Shown: piece after piece, positions 25,237 through 35,690 of the stretch
How positions within the stretch are numbered: the first letter of the stretch is position 1
Layout: the number at the start of each line of letters is the position of its first letter
NCBI GenBank assembly: GCA_949152475.1
Contig: OX424570.1
Coordinates: 27,648,694-27,712,693, forward strand
Origin: Terebella lapidaria
Lineage: Eukaryota > Annelida > Polychaeta > Terebellida > Terebellidae
Direction: 5' to 3'
DNA: 64,000 nt
Program-made: the position numbers and the translations under genes
The notes under the pieces: model-generated
The model's database searches: none
Told to the model about the DNA's origin: nothing
Seen by the model: only the letters and a program-made list of their open reading frames with translations

Positions 25237-25443
25237 GCCAATAAAATGATCAGTGACGCATTTGCCACGTTTAGACTAGAATTCAGCCCGCGTGATAGAG
25301 AGTCTATACTTTTATACGTGCCAATAAAATGCATGGCAGATCACGAAGTGTTCAAAAAGCCAATAAAATGATCAGTGACGCATTTGCCACGTTTAGACTA
25401 GAATTCAGCCCGCGTGATAGAGAGTCTATACGTTTATACGTGC
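25237..25443. repeat. Tandem duplication, 122-bp period
   Basis: GCCAATAAAATGATCAGTGA and the following ~65 bases occur at 25237 and again at 25359, almost identical over about 85 bp (one clear change, ACTTTTATACG to ACGTTTATACG). The 37 bp between them repeat GCCAATAAAAT and then carry the left arm of the 25331/26345 inverted repeat. Confidence 0.88.
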
Positions 25444-26345
25444 TGTCATTTCGACATGCTTCATTCAATCATTTGGACAGTGAAACTAATTCGCCGTTCG
25501 ATGAGATTGAGAATCGGTCCGACCAAATAATTACTGCAGATTCGGCCTTATCGTGAAATAGGTCCCGCTTATTTTGTACGTTATGATTTTAGTGTGTACC
25601 TCCATCCACCCCCGCCACCACCCTCCAGGATTCTCCAAGATATAGAAGTTGACTGAAAACATTAAAATGGTGTTACTGTTTTAACTGAATAAGCCTCGTC
25701 ATAATGTAGCGGGACCTATTTCACGAGAATGCCGTAGATTCTAGGCCTACAGTACTAGATCTAGTATATTTATGCATATGGCATTGTTTCGAGTGCCAGA
25801 TGGGTTTATCTTAGCACAAGTCTCTGCGATCTAGGCCGAGCTTCGCACTCGGTGAGTGGGGCACCTTGGTCTACTGGCACGAGAATACAATGCCATGTGC
25901 GTTTTCTGGCATGATTTCGGTACTTACAGCAAGTTACAGGCGTTGAAATTGACTAAAACATTGGAAATATCCACAAAATCCACAAATTTCAAACCAAAAC
26001 ACCGTCCATTTTGCCAGTGTTTACATAGCCATAGTTACGTAGATTTTGCAATGATAACGTTTTCGTTCGTTTTTATGACGTTTTGCTAAGTTGCTTGTCA
26101 ACACAGTGCCAGAGGTTTTTACCTGGCACTGTTCTCAACTTCTCATCATGGCACAATGCATTCAGAGTGCAGAAACTAGGGACTAGTGACTAGGCTACAG
26201 GCTACAGTTTCAAACAAGCCTACAGTCAGTGTCAGTTGACATGAATGATTCAATGATTGTCATGATCAGTCATGCATTCATGATTGACTGATTCTTTCAC
26301 TTCAACTTTCAAATGTCGAAGTGAACACTTCGTGATCTGCCATGC
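25331..26345. repeat. Perfect 24-bp inverted repeats 1 kb apart
   Basis: GCATGGCAGATCACGAAGTG plus TTCA (25331-25354) recurs exactly as the reverse complement at 26322-26345. The 1,015-bp span could be a transposon with terminal inverted repeats, but no clean target duplication is seen and no transposase is encoded. A 19-bp inverted pair is nested inside (25551-25569 and 25708-25726). Confidence 0.6.
25551..25726. repeat. Inverted repeat pair TCGTGAAATAGGTCCCGCT
   Basis: Nineteen bases at 25551-25569 recur exactly in reverse complement at 25708-25726, and weaker similarity extends outward on both sides (ATTCGGC/ATCTACGGC). This gives a 176-bp fold-back, probably a small MITE. Confidence 0.75.
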
Positions 26346-26462
26346 CTTTCATTATCACTGGTTAAAGACTCACTCAAGATCTAGGTACCTGAGAAACGAA
26401 TTGCTCGGACGTGGACAAAATGAAAGAATGAACGTTTGACTTGCCAGCTTCAGCATCCGCCG

Positions 26463-26476
26463 GTTACCACGGTAAC
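26463..26476. promoter_or_regulatory. X-box-like motif (possible RFX site)
   Basis: GTTACC-AC-GGTAAC matches the general form of RFX X-boxes (GTnRCC, short spacer, RGYAAC). It lies about 1.5 kb upstream of the start of the small coiled-coil gene. Related sequences also occur elsewhere in the window (near 5896, 4598 and 47590), so the match alone is weak evidence. Confidence 0.22.
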
Positions 26477-26586
26477 AACAATTGTGACCTTGGCCTTGAT
26501 TGAAAGATTTCTGACTTCAATGGAAGAGTTCCAAAATAACGGTAACCGCTCATATTATAGTTTCTCCGTGAAAATACATTGTACAT

Positions 26587-26815
26587 TTGGAGGTAACAGG
26601 ACGGTTCCTGAATGAATATCTGGCATATAAATCAGAAAAAGAAGGTTCGATCCTAGTGAATCTACACAAGGAATTGGTGTACAAGTCCGTCAAAACCGTG
26701 AAAGGAAAAAGGACATCGGCGGAAGTGAAACCACACACCATGTTTTCGCATCTGAAAGATGGGGTACATCCGGACGAGTATTTGAAATGCAATTTTTTCA
26801 AGAAAATAACCAAAG
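26587..26815 (+). pseudogene. Short ORF cut by transposon insertion (left part)
   Basis: An ORF of about 76 codons (M-E-V-T-G-R-F-L-N-E-Y ... F-F-K-K-I-T-K) runs into the left end of the TIR/minisatellite element and then stops four codons on, inside the element. Across the element the frame resumes with the duplicated target codons (T-K) and continues to TAG at 28769-28771, so an ORF of about 96 codons existed before the insertion. It ends where the PHD-type LINE ORF1 begins, so it may be 5' LINE sequence. I do not recognise the protein. Confidence 0.5.
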
Positions 26816-26914
26816 ACGGTAGCTGATAAACGACATGGTTAAATTGTTTTTGGGAATTAAATCCACTCTGGTAGAAGTGGAGCTAACTACCTGGAGAAAA
26901 TGTTTACATCAGCG

Positions 26915-27364
26915 GAGGAAAGGTTAACTCCGGGGTGGAAACTTTAAATCCGCGGAGGAAAGGTTAAATCCGGGGAGGAAACTTTAAATCCGCAGAGGAA
27001 AGGTTAAATCCGTGGAGGAAAGGTTAAATCCGCGGAGTAAAGGTAAAATCCGCGGAGGAAAGGTTAAATCCACGAAGGAAAGGGTAAATCCGCAGAGGAA
27101 AGGTTAAATCCGCAAAGGAAAGGTTAAATCCACGAAGGAAATGTTGAATCCGCGGAGGAAAGATTAAATCCGCGGAGGAAAGGTTAAATCCGCGGAGGGA
27201 AGGTTAAATCAGCAGAGGAAAGGCTAAATCCACGAAGGAAATGTTAAATCCGCGGAGGAAAGGTTAAATCCGCAAAGGAAAGGTTAAATCCGCGAAGGAA
27301 AGTTTAAATCCGCGGGAGAAAGGTCAAATCCGCGGAGGAAAGGTTAAATCCGCGGAGTAAAGCT
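26915..27364 (+). repeat. 20-bp minisatellite array, left part
   Basis: Roughly 22 tandem copies of a unit near GGTTAAATCCGCGGAGGAAA, diverging mainly at the CGCGG core (CGCAG, CACGA, CGTGG, CGCAA). There are no unique spacers, so this is not a CRISPR-like array. Confidence 0.95.
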
Positions 27365-27366
27365 TA

Positions 27367-27880
27367 AAGGGCCACAAGCTATCACACTAAACCTGTGAAT
27401 GTTCGTTTACCGGACATGCGATGACAAAGTCATTGTCAAATAATCGCAAGTAGGCATTTGTCTGTTCCTTGCGATATATTATGTTGGCATATCACCAATA
27501 TACCTTAGGAAATCAATCCATTTATCAAGTGATCAGCTTGAAAAATCGACTAATCCGAAAGGCGGCAGGTCTTTTTTTAGCCCAAGAGGCTGAGACGTCA
27601 CAACGTGAATATCAACACCATAGAAAAACTGCATTGCCCCGCAATTTACGTAATTGTACTTATGGTGGTATCTGGGCATGGCTCACGTTGTGACGTCACA
27701 TCCATAAGCACTGAGGATGTAAACAACGCCAAGTGCATGTATTCCAATATCAATTACTACGGAGCGGTTGGGCGAGAAAATCTTCAAACCACCCAGGTCA
27801 CGTCAAAATAGTATAGATTGATTTCTTAGTATGTACGAAAGTCGTTTCGGACATTATTCATTTTCCCGAATGTGGCCCTC
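27367..27880. mobile_element. 514-bp TA-type element nested in the minisatellite
   Basis: TA at 27365-27366 and 27881-27882 flanks ends AAGGGCCACA and TGTGGCCCTC. Removing the insert plus one TA rejoins the array in register (AAAGCTTA joins AAATCCACGAAGG). An internal inverted pair contains ACGTCACAACGTGA (about 27589-27606) and its mirror (about 27681-27698). There is no coding capacity. The terminus shares AGGGCCAC with the element at 13341-14081, so the two may be mobilised by related transposases. Confidence 0.85.
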
Positions 27881-27882
27881 TA

Positions 27883-28508
27883 AATCCACGAAGGAAATGT
27901 TAAATCCGCAGAGGAAAGGTTAAATCCGTGGAGGAAAGGTTAAATCCGCAGAGGAAAGGTTAAACTCACAGAGAAAAGCTTAAATCCACAGAGGAAAGGT
28001 TAAATCCGCGGAGGAAAGGTTAAATCCGTGAAGGAAAGGTTAAATCCACGAAAGAAATGTTAAATCCACAGAGGAAAGGTTAAATCCATGGAGGAAAGGT
28101 TAAATCTGCGGAGGAAAGGTTAAATCCATGGAGGAAATGTTGCATCCGTGGAGGAAAGGTTAAATCCGCGGAAGAAAGGTTAAATCCGCGAAGGAAAGTT
28201 TAAATCCACGGGGAAATGGTCAAATCCGCAGAGGAAAGGTTGAATCTGCGGAGTAAAGGTTGATTCCACGAAGTAAATGTTAAGCCCGCAGAGAAAAGGT
28301 TAAATCTGCGAAGGAAAGGTTAAATCCACAAAGGAAATGTTCAATCCGCGGAGGAAAGGTTCAATCCGCGGCGGAAAGGGTAAATCTGTGGAGGAAAGGT
28401 TAAATCTATGAAGGAAATGTTAAATCCACAGAGGAAAGGTTAAATCTCCAGAGGAAAGTTTAAATCCGTGGAGGAAAGTTTAAATCCGCGGAGGGAAGGT
28501 TAAATTCG
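27883..28508 (+). repeat. 20-bp minisatellite array, right part
   Basis: About 31 further tandem copies of the same unit, followed from about 28512 by a few copies in reverse orientation (TTTCCTCTGCGGATTTAACC) that lead into the right inverted repeat. The array polarity therefore flips near 28510. Confidence 0.95.
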
Positions 28509-28702
28509 CAACGACCTTTCCTCTGCGGATTTAACCTTTCCTTCGTGAATTTAACCTTTCCTCCGCAGATTTAAACTTTCCTCTCCTGGTTTGACCTTTC
28601 CTGCGCTGATGTAGACATTTTCTCCAGGTAGTTAGCTCCACTTCTACCAGGGTGGATTTAATTCCCCAAAACAATTTAACCATGTGGTTTATCAGCCACC
28701 GT

Positions 28703-28771
28703 ACCAAGGATCTGCTATACCTGTACAGCAAAGACTACCATCAGAGTGAATGTCGAGTCAACAGCCACTAG
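28703..28771 (+). pseudogene. Short ORF cut by transposon insertion (right part)
   Basis: This is the continuation of the frame at 26587-26815 after the inserted element: T-K-D-L-L-Y-L-Y-S-K-D-Y and on to TAG at 28769. It overlaps the start of the PHD ORF at 28750 in another frame. Confidence 0.45.
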
Positions 28772-29640
28772 ACACTAATTTACCCGGAATACTGTTTGAA
28801 AATTACCTAACCACCACCATGGCAGCAAGGCGAAGAAAGGAATCCATGAGGAAATCAAGGGAGAACTCGGCAACAAGAGATCAAGAGAAAGCAGAAATGG
28901 CATGCGTAAGCAGTAGTACAGATCAGATTGTGTGCCCAGATTGTAACCAGCCTGTCGGTAATTCACACCAGGCAGTGGAATATGATGTGTGCAACCGCTG
29001 GTTTCATAAGCAATGCCAAAATATCTCTGCAGCGCTTTACAAGATTCTCAGCAGCCCCGAAAATCAACAGATCAGCTGGTACTGCACCAACTGCAGCATA
29101 GGTGCAAAGAAAATGTTGTCCCTAATCGTGAAATTAGATGAAAGGCATACCAAGCTGAAGGTGGAAGTAAACGAATTGAAAGAAAATTTAATTGACAAAC
29201 ACAATCGTCTAGAACTCAGGGTTAAAGAACTAGAAGAGAACAACACCATAGGATCAACCAAACAGAACCCTATGGGTTTGTGAAGCTCTCAGTCGATGAA
29301 ATTGAAGCAAGGCAACAAAAGTCCAACAATCTAATAGTGTTTGGACTGCCAGAATGCAAAAGTGGTTCAGGTGCAGACAAAAAGGCTGAAGATATTTCAG
29401 CTATCAAGGCTCTATGCACAGACCACATGGGCATTGACAATGTGCAAGTAGAAGATGCACAAAGGCTCGGTGCATTGGAAGCGGATACGCCAGAGTACAC
29501 CAGACCTCTCCGTGTCACTCTATCTGACAAGAACAAGAAAATGGAAGCTCTACGTAAAGCAAAAAACTTGCGTCAGACGGGGGACCAGAAGGCAAAGAAT
29601 GTATATATGGCAGCGGATCTGAAGGCAGGATATTGAGAAG
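28750..29640 (+). pseudogene. CR1-like LINE ORF1 with PHD-type finger, frameshifted
   Basis: The first frame (28750-29283) carries a PHD-like zinc finger at residues 62-115: C62-x2-C65, then C81, W84-F-H86, C89 and W110-x-C112-x2-C115. The expected cysteine at residue 78 (Y-D-V-C81) is Tyr, so one zinc ligand is missing. A coiled coil follows (residues ~125-170). A frameshift near 29265 moves the rest to another frame, which runs through N-L-I-V-F-G-L-P and ends at 29636. PHD-bearing ORF1 proteins are known from CR1-group LINEs, where ORF1p binds RNA. The frameshift makes this copy defective. Confidence 0.78.
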
Positions 29641-29770
29641 CAGAAGGCAACAGTTTCAAACGCAACTGGAGACATGACACACATATGGATCATCAGAGCA
29701 AACCAACTGGCTGGAATGGATTCCGCAGGTGGAACCCCAAGACAACAAGTAGTCCCCAAGGCCCCGAATT

Positions 29771-30360
29771 TTGAAGTTAAAAGAAGTTAAAAGCACAAAA
29801 TTTTGTTTAAATTGTTTTTACACAAACATTGACTCTCTCTTAAACAAAAGAGAAGAGCTAAAAGTGCATATAGAATTATCATCACCAGACATTATTGAAT
29901 TGACGGAAGTTAAACCCAAAAACAATCGATATATCCTGCAGGAAGCCGAACTATCACTGGAGAGGTATGACTGTTGGCCCTCGATAAATACAGAAGGAAG
30001 AGGCACTGTATTATATACTCGCACCACACTCAATGCTATAGAATGGAAGGCACCAATACACGCACTTTTTGAAGATTCTTCGTGGTGCAAAATACAACTA
30101 CAAAAAATGACACCCTCTTTGTGGGTTGTGTGTACAGATCACCCAACAGTTCAGATCAAAACAACACCTATATGGAAAACATGATGCTGGAATCAATTAA
30201 AGACAAATCTACACATCTAGTAATTTTCAGGGATTTTAACTACCCAGACCATGTGGTGTCAAACAGATTCTTGGGAGTAACAAAGGACTGCTCCCTGTAT
30301 CAACATATACAGGAGCCAACTCACCATATAATGGGTCAAAGGCAATTGCACTTGGTTTAG
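29771..30360 (+). pseudogene. CR1-like LINE ORF2, endonuclease domain, frameshifted
   Basis: The frame at 29771-30120 contains the start of an AP-type endonuclease (N-x-x-S-L-L-N-K-R-E-E-L ... P-D-I-I-E-L-T-E-V-K, i.e. the catalytic E-T/V-x motif). A frameshift near 30100 leads to V-Y-R-S-P-N-S and, later, R-D-F-N-Y-P-D, which corresponds to the G-D-F-N motif with Gly changed to Arg. About 120 bases follow with a broken frame before the RT region. Non-LTR retrotransposons use this domain to nick target DNA; this copy is inactive by frame damage. Confidence 0.8.
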
Positions 30361-30474
30361 TCTTCTCGAATGAAGAAAACATGGTGGATGATATTCAGAT
30401 ATTATGTCCCATAGGGAAGAGTCATCATTCAATCATCAGATATCAGATCAAATGGAATACCAGAACTTGACTCT

Positions 30475-32796
30475 GAAGAAAAGACATGTCACAGTGACCA
30501 GGAAAAAGCAGATGCCCTGAAAACATTTTTTGTCAGTGTGTTCACAGCAGATGACACGGAACCACCAATTTGTCAACTCCCAATTGATCCGGAAAAATTA
30601 CACGAGATCAAGATAGCACCCAATGATGTCCTCGAACAGTTAAACAAATTGAACCCAGCAAAATCACCTGGACCGGACAATATACACCCGACAATACTCA
30701 AAGAAACAGCCACAGTTATATGGAAACCACTAACTATGGTACAGTACCATCAGCATGGGAACATGCCAACATCACCCCGCTCTACAAGAAAGGAAATACA
30801 AAATCAGTAGGGAACTACAGACCTGTGAGTCTCACCTCCATTTGCTGCAAGATGTTAGAGTCAATCATCAGGAAACAGTCGACAACATGACAAACCAGAA
30901 CCTACTCACGGAACACCAGCATGGCTTCATGAAAGGCCGATCGTGTGCAACACAACTCCTACAAGTACCCGAAATCTGGACAGATTTCATTGATCAAGGC
31001 CTGAACCTGGATGTAGTGTATTTTGACTTTCAAAAAGCATTTGACACAGTCTGTCATAAGCGTCTGGTTGTCAAACTCCAAGCATATGGAATAGAAGGCA
31101 AACTGCTGGAATGGATTAAATCCTTCCTATCAGATAGGAAAGAACAAGAGACAGTAAATGGTGTCTCATCAGTCCCAAGTGATGTGACAAGTGGTGTGCC
31201 ACAAGGCAGCGTCTTGGGACCATCATTTTCATAAATGACATTCCTAATGCTGCCCAAGATTATCTCAAACTGTTTGCTGATGATACCAATCTTTTCAGAA
31301 TAATCAAAAACATAGAAGACTGCGAGCTTATGCAGAAGCATATTGATGCATTAGAGGACTGGTCCGACAATTGGTTGCTCAGATTTCATCCACGAAAATG
31401 TAAAGTTATGAGGATCAGCAAAAATCACCCTCCATTTAATTACACAATGCAGGGGCACACCCAAAAAAAGGTGAACCAATCGTCCTAGAGTTAACTACAA
31501 CAGAAAAAGATCTAGGTGTATTCATGTATGTCGATAACACTCAGCGACCATGTGAACAAAGCAGTCTCTAAGGCGAATCAGATAACAGGCTTCATATTGC
31601 TTGGTTCCCGCCTACAGCTTGGTACTAGTCCATGCAAAAAAACGGTCACCGAACGGCCTGAAAACCCGGGATTTTCGTGTTGGCCAATATGAAATTCAGT
31701 GTGTATGTGCCAATAAATGTGTCAGAGTCATGGATGACCCTCATAGCCATTCTATGGAAACATTTTGAGTAGTCTACATTGGATACAGTGATATATTTTC
31801 CAGTTTATAATCGAAATGTAACAGATTTCTGGCAACCTTCACCTGGATCAGCAAACTGCTCTCAAGCATGATTTTTTTTTAGAATTCTTGTTTTTTTCTG
31901 TGGAAAATAGATTTATTATCCTTGATAAGCCTCTGACAGTTGATTTGCTCAGCTATCTCAGCTAAATAATATTACCTGCAACAATATATACCCATTTACT
32001 GAAAATGACCACCGATTTATGAAGTTGCGAGGAATCTCTCAGATTTGACTATGCAAACTCAAAATATACCAAATATACAGCTGATATATACACCTTTAAA
32101 CAATCCGAATGATACCACTGCATGGATAAGAACTATTTGATGGCTCTGACACATGTATTGGCACACATACACTGTGGAAAGTGTATTTCAGGAGATATTG
32201 GTCCAACACGAAAATCCCGGGTTTTCAGGTAGCCTGTTTTTTTGGATGGACCAGTACCAAGCTGTAAAGCGAGAATCAAGCAAGGTTTTATACGTAGATC
32301 ATTCCAATACATGGATAAGGACATGTTTAACCAGCTCTTTAAAGCAAGAATGCGGCCTATACTGGAATATGGTAACACAGTTTGGAGCTCACGCTACAAA
32401 AAGGACAGCGATGCCATTGAAAATGTTCGGAAGAGCTACAAAACTCGTTCCGGGGCTAGGAAACATGGCATACGGATCAAGACTGGAGGCATTGAAACTA
32501 CCATCATTGATGTACCGTAGACAAAGAGGTGACATGATTGAAGTTTACAAATATATGCATGATAAGTATGACATCAACACCACATGGTTCACCTGGGACA
32601 AGTCAAATACCAGAGGTCATAGTTTTAAATTACTCAAGAACAGATGCATAACATCAAGGAAATACGGAGGCACGGCTTTAGTAACCGGGTGATTAATGAT
32701 TGGAATTCCCTTACGGAACATGTGGTATTGGCAACAACACTAAATTGTTTCAAATCCCGATTAGACAAACTCTGGTCTACAAAATGTACAAACTAG
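30475..32796 (+). pseudogene. CR1-like LINE ORF2, reverse transcriptase, frameshifted and interrupted
   Basis: The RT motifs are recognisable in order but in shifting frames: P-A-K-S-P-G-P-D (~30655-30680), N-Y-R-P-V-S-L-T (~30812), H-G-F-M-K-G-R-S-C (~30920), motif A F-D-F-Q-K-A-F-D (~31022), motif B G-V-P-Q-G-S-V-L-G-P (~31194) and motif C F-A-D-D (~31273). A 650-bp MITE (31615-32264) splits the region after motif C. After it come R-S-F-Q-Y-M-D-K, Y-R-R-Q-R-G-D-M-I-E and the CR1-type C-terminus V-I-N-D-W-N-S-L to TAG at 32794-32796. The element is dead but only moderately diverged. Confidence 0.88.
31615..32264. mobile_element. 650-bp TA-type MITE inserted in the LINE reverse transcriptase
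   Basis: TA at 31613-31614 and 32265-32266 flanks CAGCTTGGTACTAGTCCATG and its inverse CCAGTACCAAGCTG. The arms continue for about 70 bp, sharing CTGAAAACCCGGGATTTTCG, with a 7-bp indel. Removing the insert rejoins the RT region. A TA target and CAG terminus point to the Tc1/mariner group. It has no transposase. Confidence 0.9.
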
Positions 32797-34564
32797 ACTA
32801 GATCTACCAGCTATTCCAAGAAATGGGGAGCCACCCAAAATCATCTGGAGGCCTACAAGCTACTGGTTGAGTTACTATACAAGCTAACAGTTACTATACT
32901 GAGATCGACAATAGGCTTCAAGAGCCTCAACTGTTGTAACAGATGTCTAGATGACTAGGTTCACCGAAGGGGTGATTCACCGATGGTTTTCTCGAGATGA
33001 TTCAACGACAGTTTATAGCCCCGAATCAGTGATTCACCGACAGCTGGTTGGGCGAGCCAGACTCGCTGTGGGCTTAGCTAGAGAAGTGTTGGGAATTAAA
33101 ATATGTACAAGTTGCAGGACTTTGGCTCCTGCAGCAGGTCCATGTGAAAACAATAAGAAGGGCCCCTGATGGGGTAAATTCGACAAAGCATGTTTTGGAG
33201 GTCGACAATTCGACAAACTGCCCACATGAGAACAACAAACTGTCAGATATTATATTAAAATCCGACAAATGGCGATAAGAGGAATAAACATAGACAAAAA
33301 ACTAACAAAAATCCGACATGACTAACTTGGAAAATGACAAAACGACAAGATAACAACAAAAAAGTGAGAAGAGTATCAACAATGTCCAAGTCAGTTAGAT
33401 GCTTAGAACCCATCGCAAAGCATCTATAAACCTTCGCTTCTGGGGCCACGCCAATATGTGTTGTACATAGCGGGCATGATATTGCCAATTAAAGCTTTTG
33501 ATACACTTTCCGTATATTTATTATGGCGTCGTTCATAAGAGACACTGAGTGTGATTGAAAAAATATTCTGTAGAGTGGAAATTTTGTGTCTTTCCATATT
33601 TTATCAATACAGTACATTGTATAGCTCAATCACAACCCCAAACCAGACATAAAAGCCTATAGGCTTTGTGGCATCCCCCAATTTGTTCTTATCATTTCAA
33701 ATGGTCATACTGGACTGAGAAGAAAAGATACATAGGCCATTGTATGTGGGTAAGAGTGAGAGCTCATCAGACAGTTTCGTACCAGAACTGCTTTCTACCA
33801 TCTTGACAACTTTTCCCACCAGACATTTGCCACCCAAAATGAATGGACAACTACCCAGATGTAAAATGATAAGTGACTAAGAGAATGCTTTGTCATCTTG
33901 GCCAATTTTGTGATTTCAAAACTTGTACAATACAGTGGAATTTTCACATTCATATTATAACCAAAGCCAAACATTTCCCAGCTTAGAACTAAAACAATGA
34001 TGATTTGGTCATTGCATGTGGAACAGAGTTGAATAACAAAACATTCAAACAATACATGTTTGTACAATATAAATGTAGACAGGGCAAATCATTCCCCAAG
34101 CAAGTTGGGTCATGTGTGTTGGCTTATTAACCAACTATTGTATTCTGTGGGATGGAACTTCATTCTTTTACCATGTACACACACTAGTAAACCCGGCTTT
34201 GGAGTGCGGGGGGGGGGGGGGAGTGGGGATTATGCATGGATATGAGCCTAGGGTCATGTTGGACATGCTTTACTGCTGTATCACTTGTCAGGCATGACTG
34301 AGCAGGGCTGGCTGAGAGGGGCGGAGCCTATTGCTGTGCTGGACAGACTGGCTGATCTTGTAAGGCATGACTGAGCAGGGCTCCCATATACTACAGTGGC
34401 TGAGAAGGCGGAGCCTAGCCTCATGCTGGACATGCAGGCTGCAGTCAGTGAATACAGTAGCATGGCTCAGTTACAGTATTGACTGCATGACTGACCAGGC
34501 TTTAAGTATCTGGATGCATGGAGAACCAGCATCTGCATGGGTGCAGCCGAGGGAAAAATTCTAA
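32797..34564. other. Non-coding, repeat-like intergenic DNA
   Basis: No gene is supported. Possible LINE tail is seen to about 32940 (GTTACTATAC recurs). Short degenerate repeats of a CACCGA/GATTCACCG unit occur at 32958-33050 and of TCCGACA/TCGACAA at 33180-33360. Sequence at 33468-33500 (AGCGGGCATGATATTGCCAA) recurs at 34920-34955. A G-run lies at 34207-34222. An imperfect ~70-bp tandem repeat (GGCATGACTGAGCAGGGCT twice, at about 34291 and 34363, with GGCGGAGCCTA) spans 34265-34500. Confidence 0.55.
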
Positions 34565-34830
34565 GTCCAAAAAAAAAAAAAAAAATACACCCAAAAAAAT
34601 TTTTTCTCCTGGAAATTGCCTGAATCAAATTATGACAATGACAGGAATCGCCCGATTTCGGATCTCGACGAAAAACAATAGGGGTCAGAAGCAAAGTATT
34701 TCGGATGAGCTGTGAACATTTCGGAAAGATAGATCAAGGCGTTCAAGAGTTATGATCCGGAAACCAAACGGCGGAAGAAAAAAAAACAAAAAAACATAAG
34801 GCCACCCGATTTTCAATCGGGATGCCTAAC
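34565..34830 (-). mobile_element. Helentron/HINE-like fragment, 5' end only
   Basis: Read on the minus strand, it starts with a hairpin (GGCATCCCGATT ... AATCGGGTGGCC), then a T-rich run, then CTTCCGCC, TTTGGTTTCCGGA and ATAACT. This is the same order of blocks as the start of the element at 53911 (hairpin, poly-T, CTTCCGCCA, TTTGGTTTCCGGACGATAAC). The satellite part is absent and the fragment ends at an A-run at 34567-34585. It is a diverged, truncated relative. Confidence 0.6.
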
Positions 34831-34984
34831 TATACACGTAACCCACCACACAGCTCCTATACAACGTCAGCTCTGGGACCCTGCCCAGGCCTCAGACCCA
34901 CGCCCATACGTGCTGTCTCTAGCGGGCGTGATATTGCCAATTGAAGATTTTAAGATACATCTCATATCTTTCTTATGTAAAGTT

Positions 34985-35106
34985 TGACACTGTCCGCTAT
35001 CCTGGATCCTCGCAGATAAGTCGCTCACTGTGGGTCACGGCGGACGCATGCCTGCTATCCCGGATCCTCGCGGATAGTCTGCTCACCGAGGGTCACTGCG
35101 GGCGCA
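34985..35106 (+). repeat. Imperfect ~60-bp tandem pair
   Basis: Two adjacent units of the form GCTATCC[T/C]GGATCCTCGC[A/G]GATA ... GGGTCAC[G/T]GCGG run from about 34998 and about 35053. This GC-rich repeat of unknown origin lies beside the second copy of the AGCGGGCGTGATATTGCCAA segment. Confidence 0.7.
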
Positions 35107-35690
35107 GTATTTATTTCAGAACGTTAACCAGGTAGCAGCCCACCCAGCAAGCCCAGACATACGGACACCACTCAGATAATGGATCATCACCGTGGTGTTA
35201 ACTGTGGCCGGCTCGCCGTCGATCCATCGCTGGAATAGAACCCCGGACAGCCCGAAGGTCTGCCAGAGACTATGTCGCACCATCCCAGGGCGAGAGACCG
35301 GTGATCACAGGGATGTCGTCCTCGACCATGTTGAATAACCCCCTGTTCCTCAGGGTTTCTATTTTTCATAAGTTGTGTAGATCTGTACCATAAAGCAACG
35401 AACGCCGTCTGAAAACACTTGGTGCTATTGATTCTCAGTCACACAGTTCACAGTCATTAAAAAGTTTGTCTGACATGGTGGGATTTCAAAACGTATGAGC
35501 TTCATAGATATTTGGTTAAGTATGAGTCACACCAAGCCGTGGACTGACCCCGGACGTTCCAGGACTGCAATTTGACATATCCGGGGCAGGTCCGGGAGAG
35601 AGTCATGGGTAGTCCTGGGTGAGTCGGGAAGGTCCTGGAACTTCTTGGGTGTTCCTGGGTCATTCGGGGTGGCCCGACCACTTTGAAATG
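35107..35690. other. Non-coding intergenic DNA
   Basis: No gene supported. The short frames on both strands lack family resemblance. A GTCCTGGGT/GGGAAGGTCCTGG-type local repeat occurs at 35580-35660. Confidence 0.45.

Larger units (their letters stand above)
26816..28702. mobile_element. TIR element filled with a 20-bp minisatellite
   Basis: Inverted repeats of about 115 bp form the ends. Left, ACGGTAGCTGATAAACGACA and onward (26816 to about 26930); right, its mirror ending GGTTTATCAGCCACCGT (about 28590-28702). They share a TGGTAGAAGTGGAGCTAACT core and differ by only a few bases. The flanks ACCAAAG (26809-26815) and ACCAAGG (28703-28709) look like a 7-bp target duplication with one change; removing the element restores an open reading frame. 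Inside lies a tandem array of a 20-bp unit, close to GGTTAAATCCGCGGAGGAAA, split by a second element. There is no transposase. The superfamily is not certain. Confidence 0.82.

Noticed and set aside
26645-26656. tRNA B-box-like sequence GGTTCGATCC, possible SINE or tRNA
   Set aside because: No A-box or cloverleaf can be formed around it, and it lies within an open frame.
26915-28508. CRISPR-like regular repeats
   Set aside because: The 20-bp units are directly adjacent with no unique spacers, in animal DNA and inside a TIR element. It is a minisatellite.
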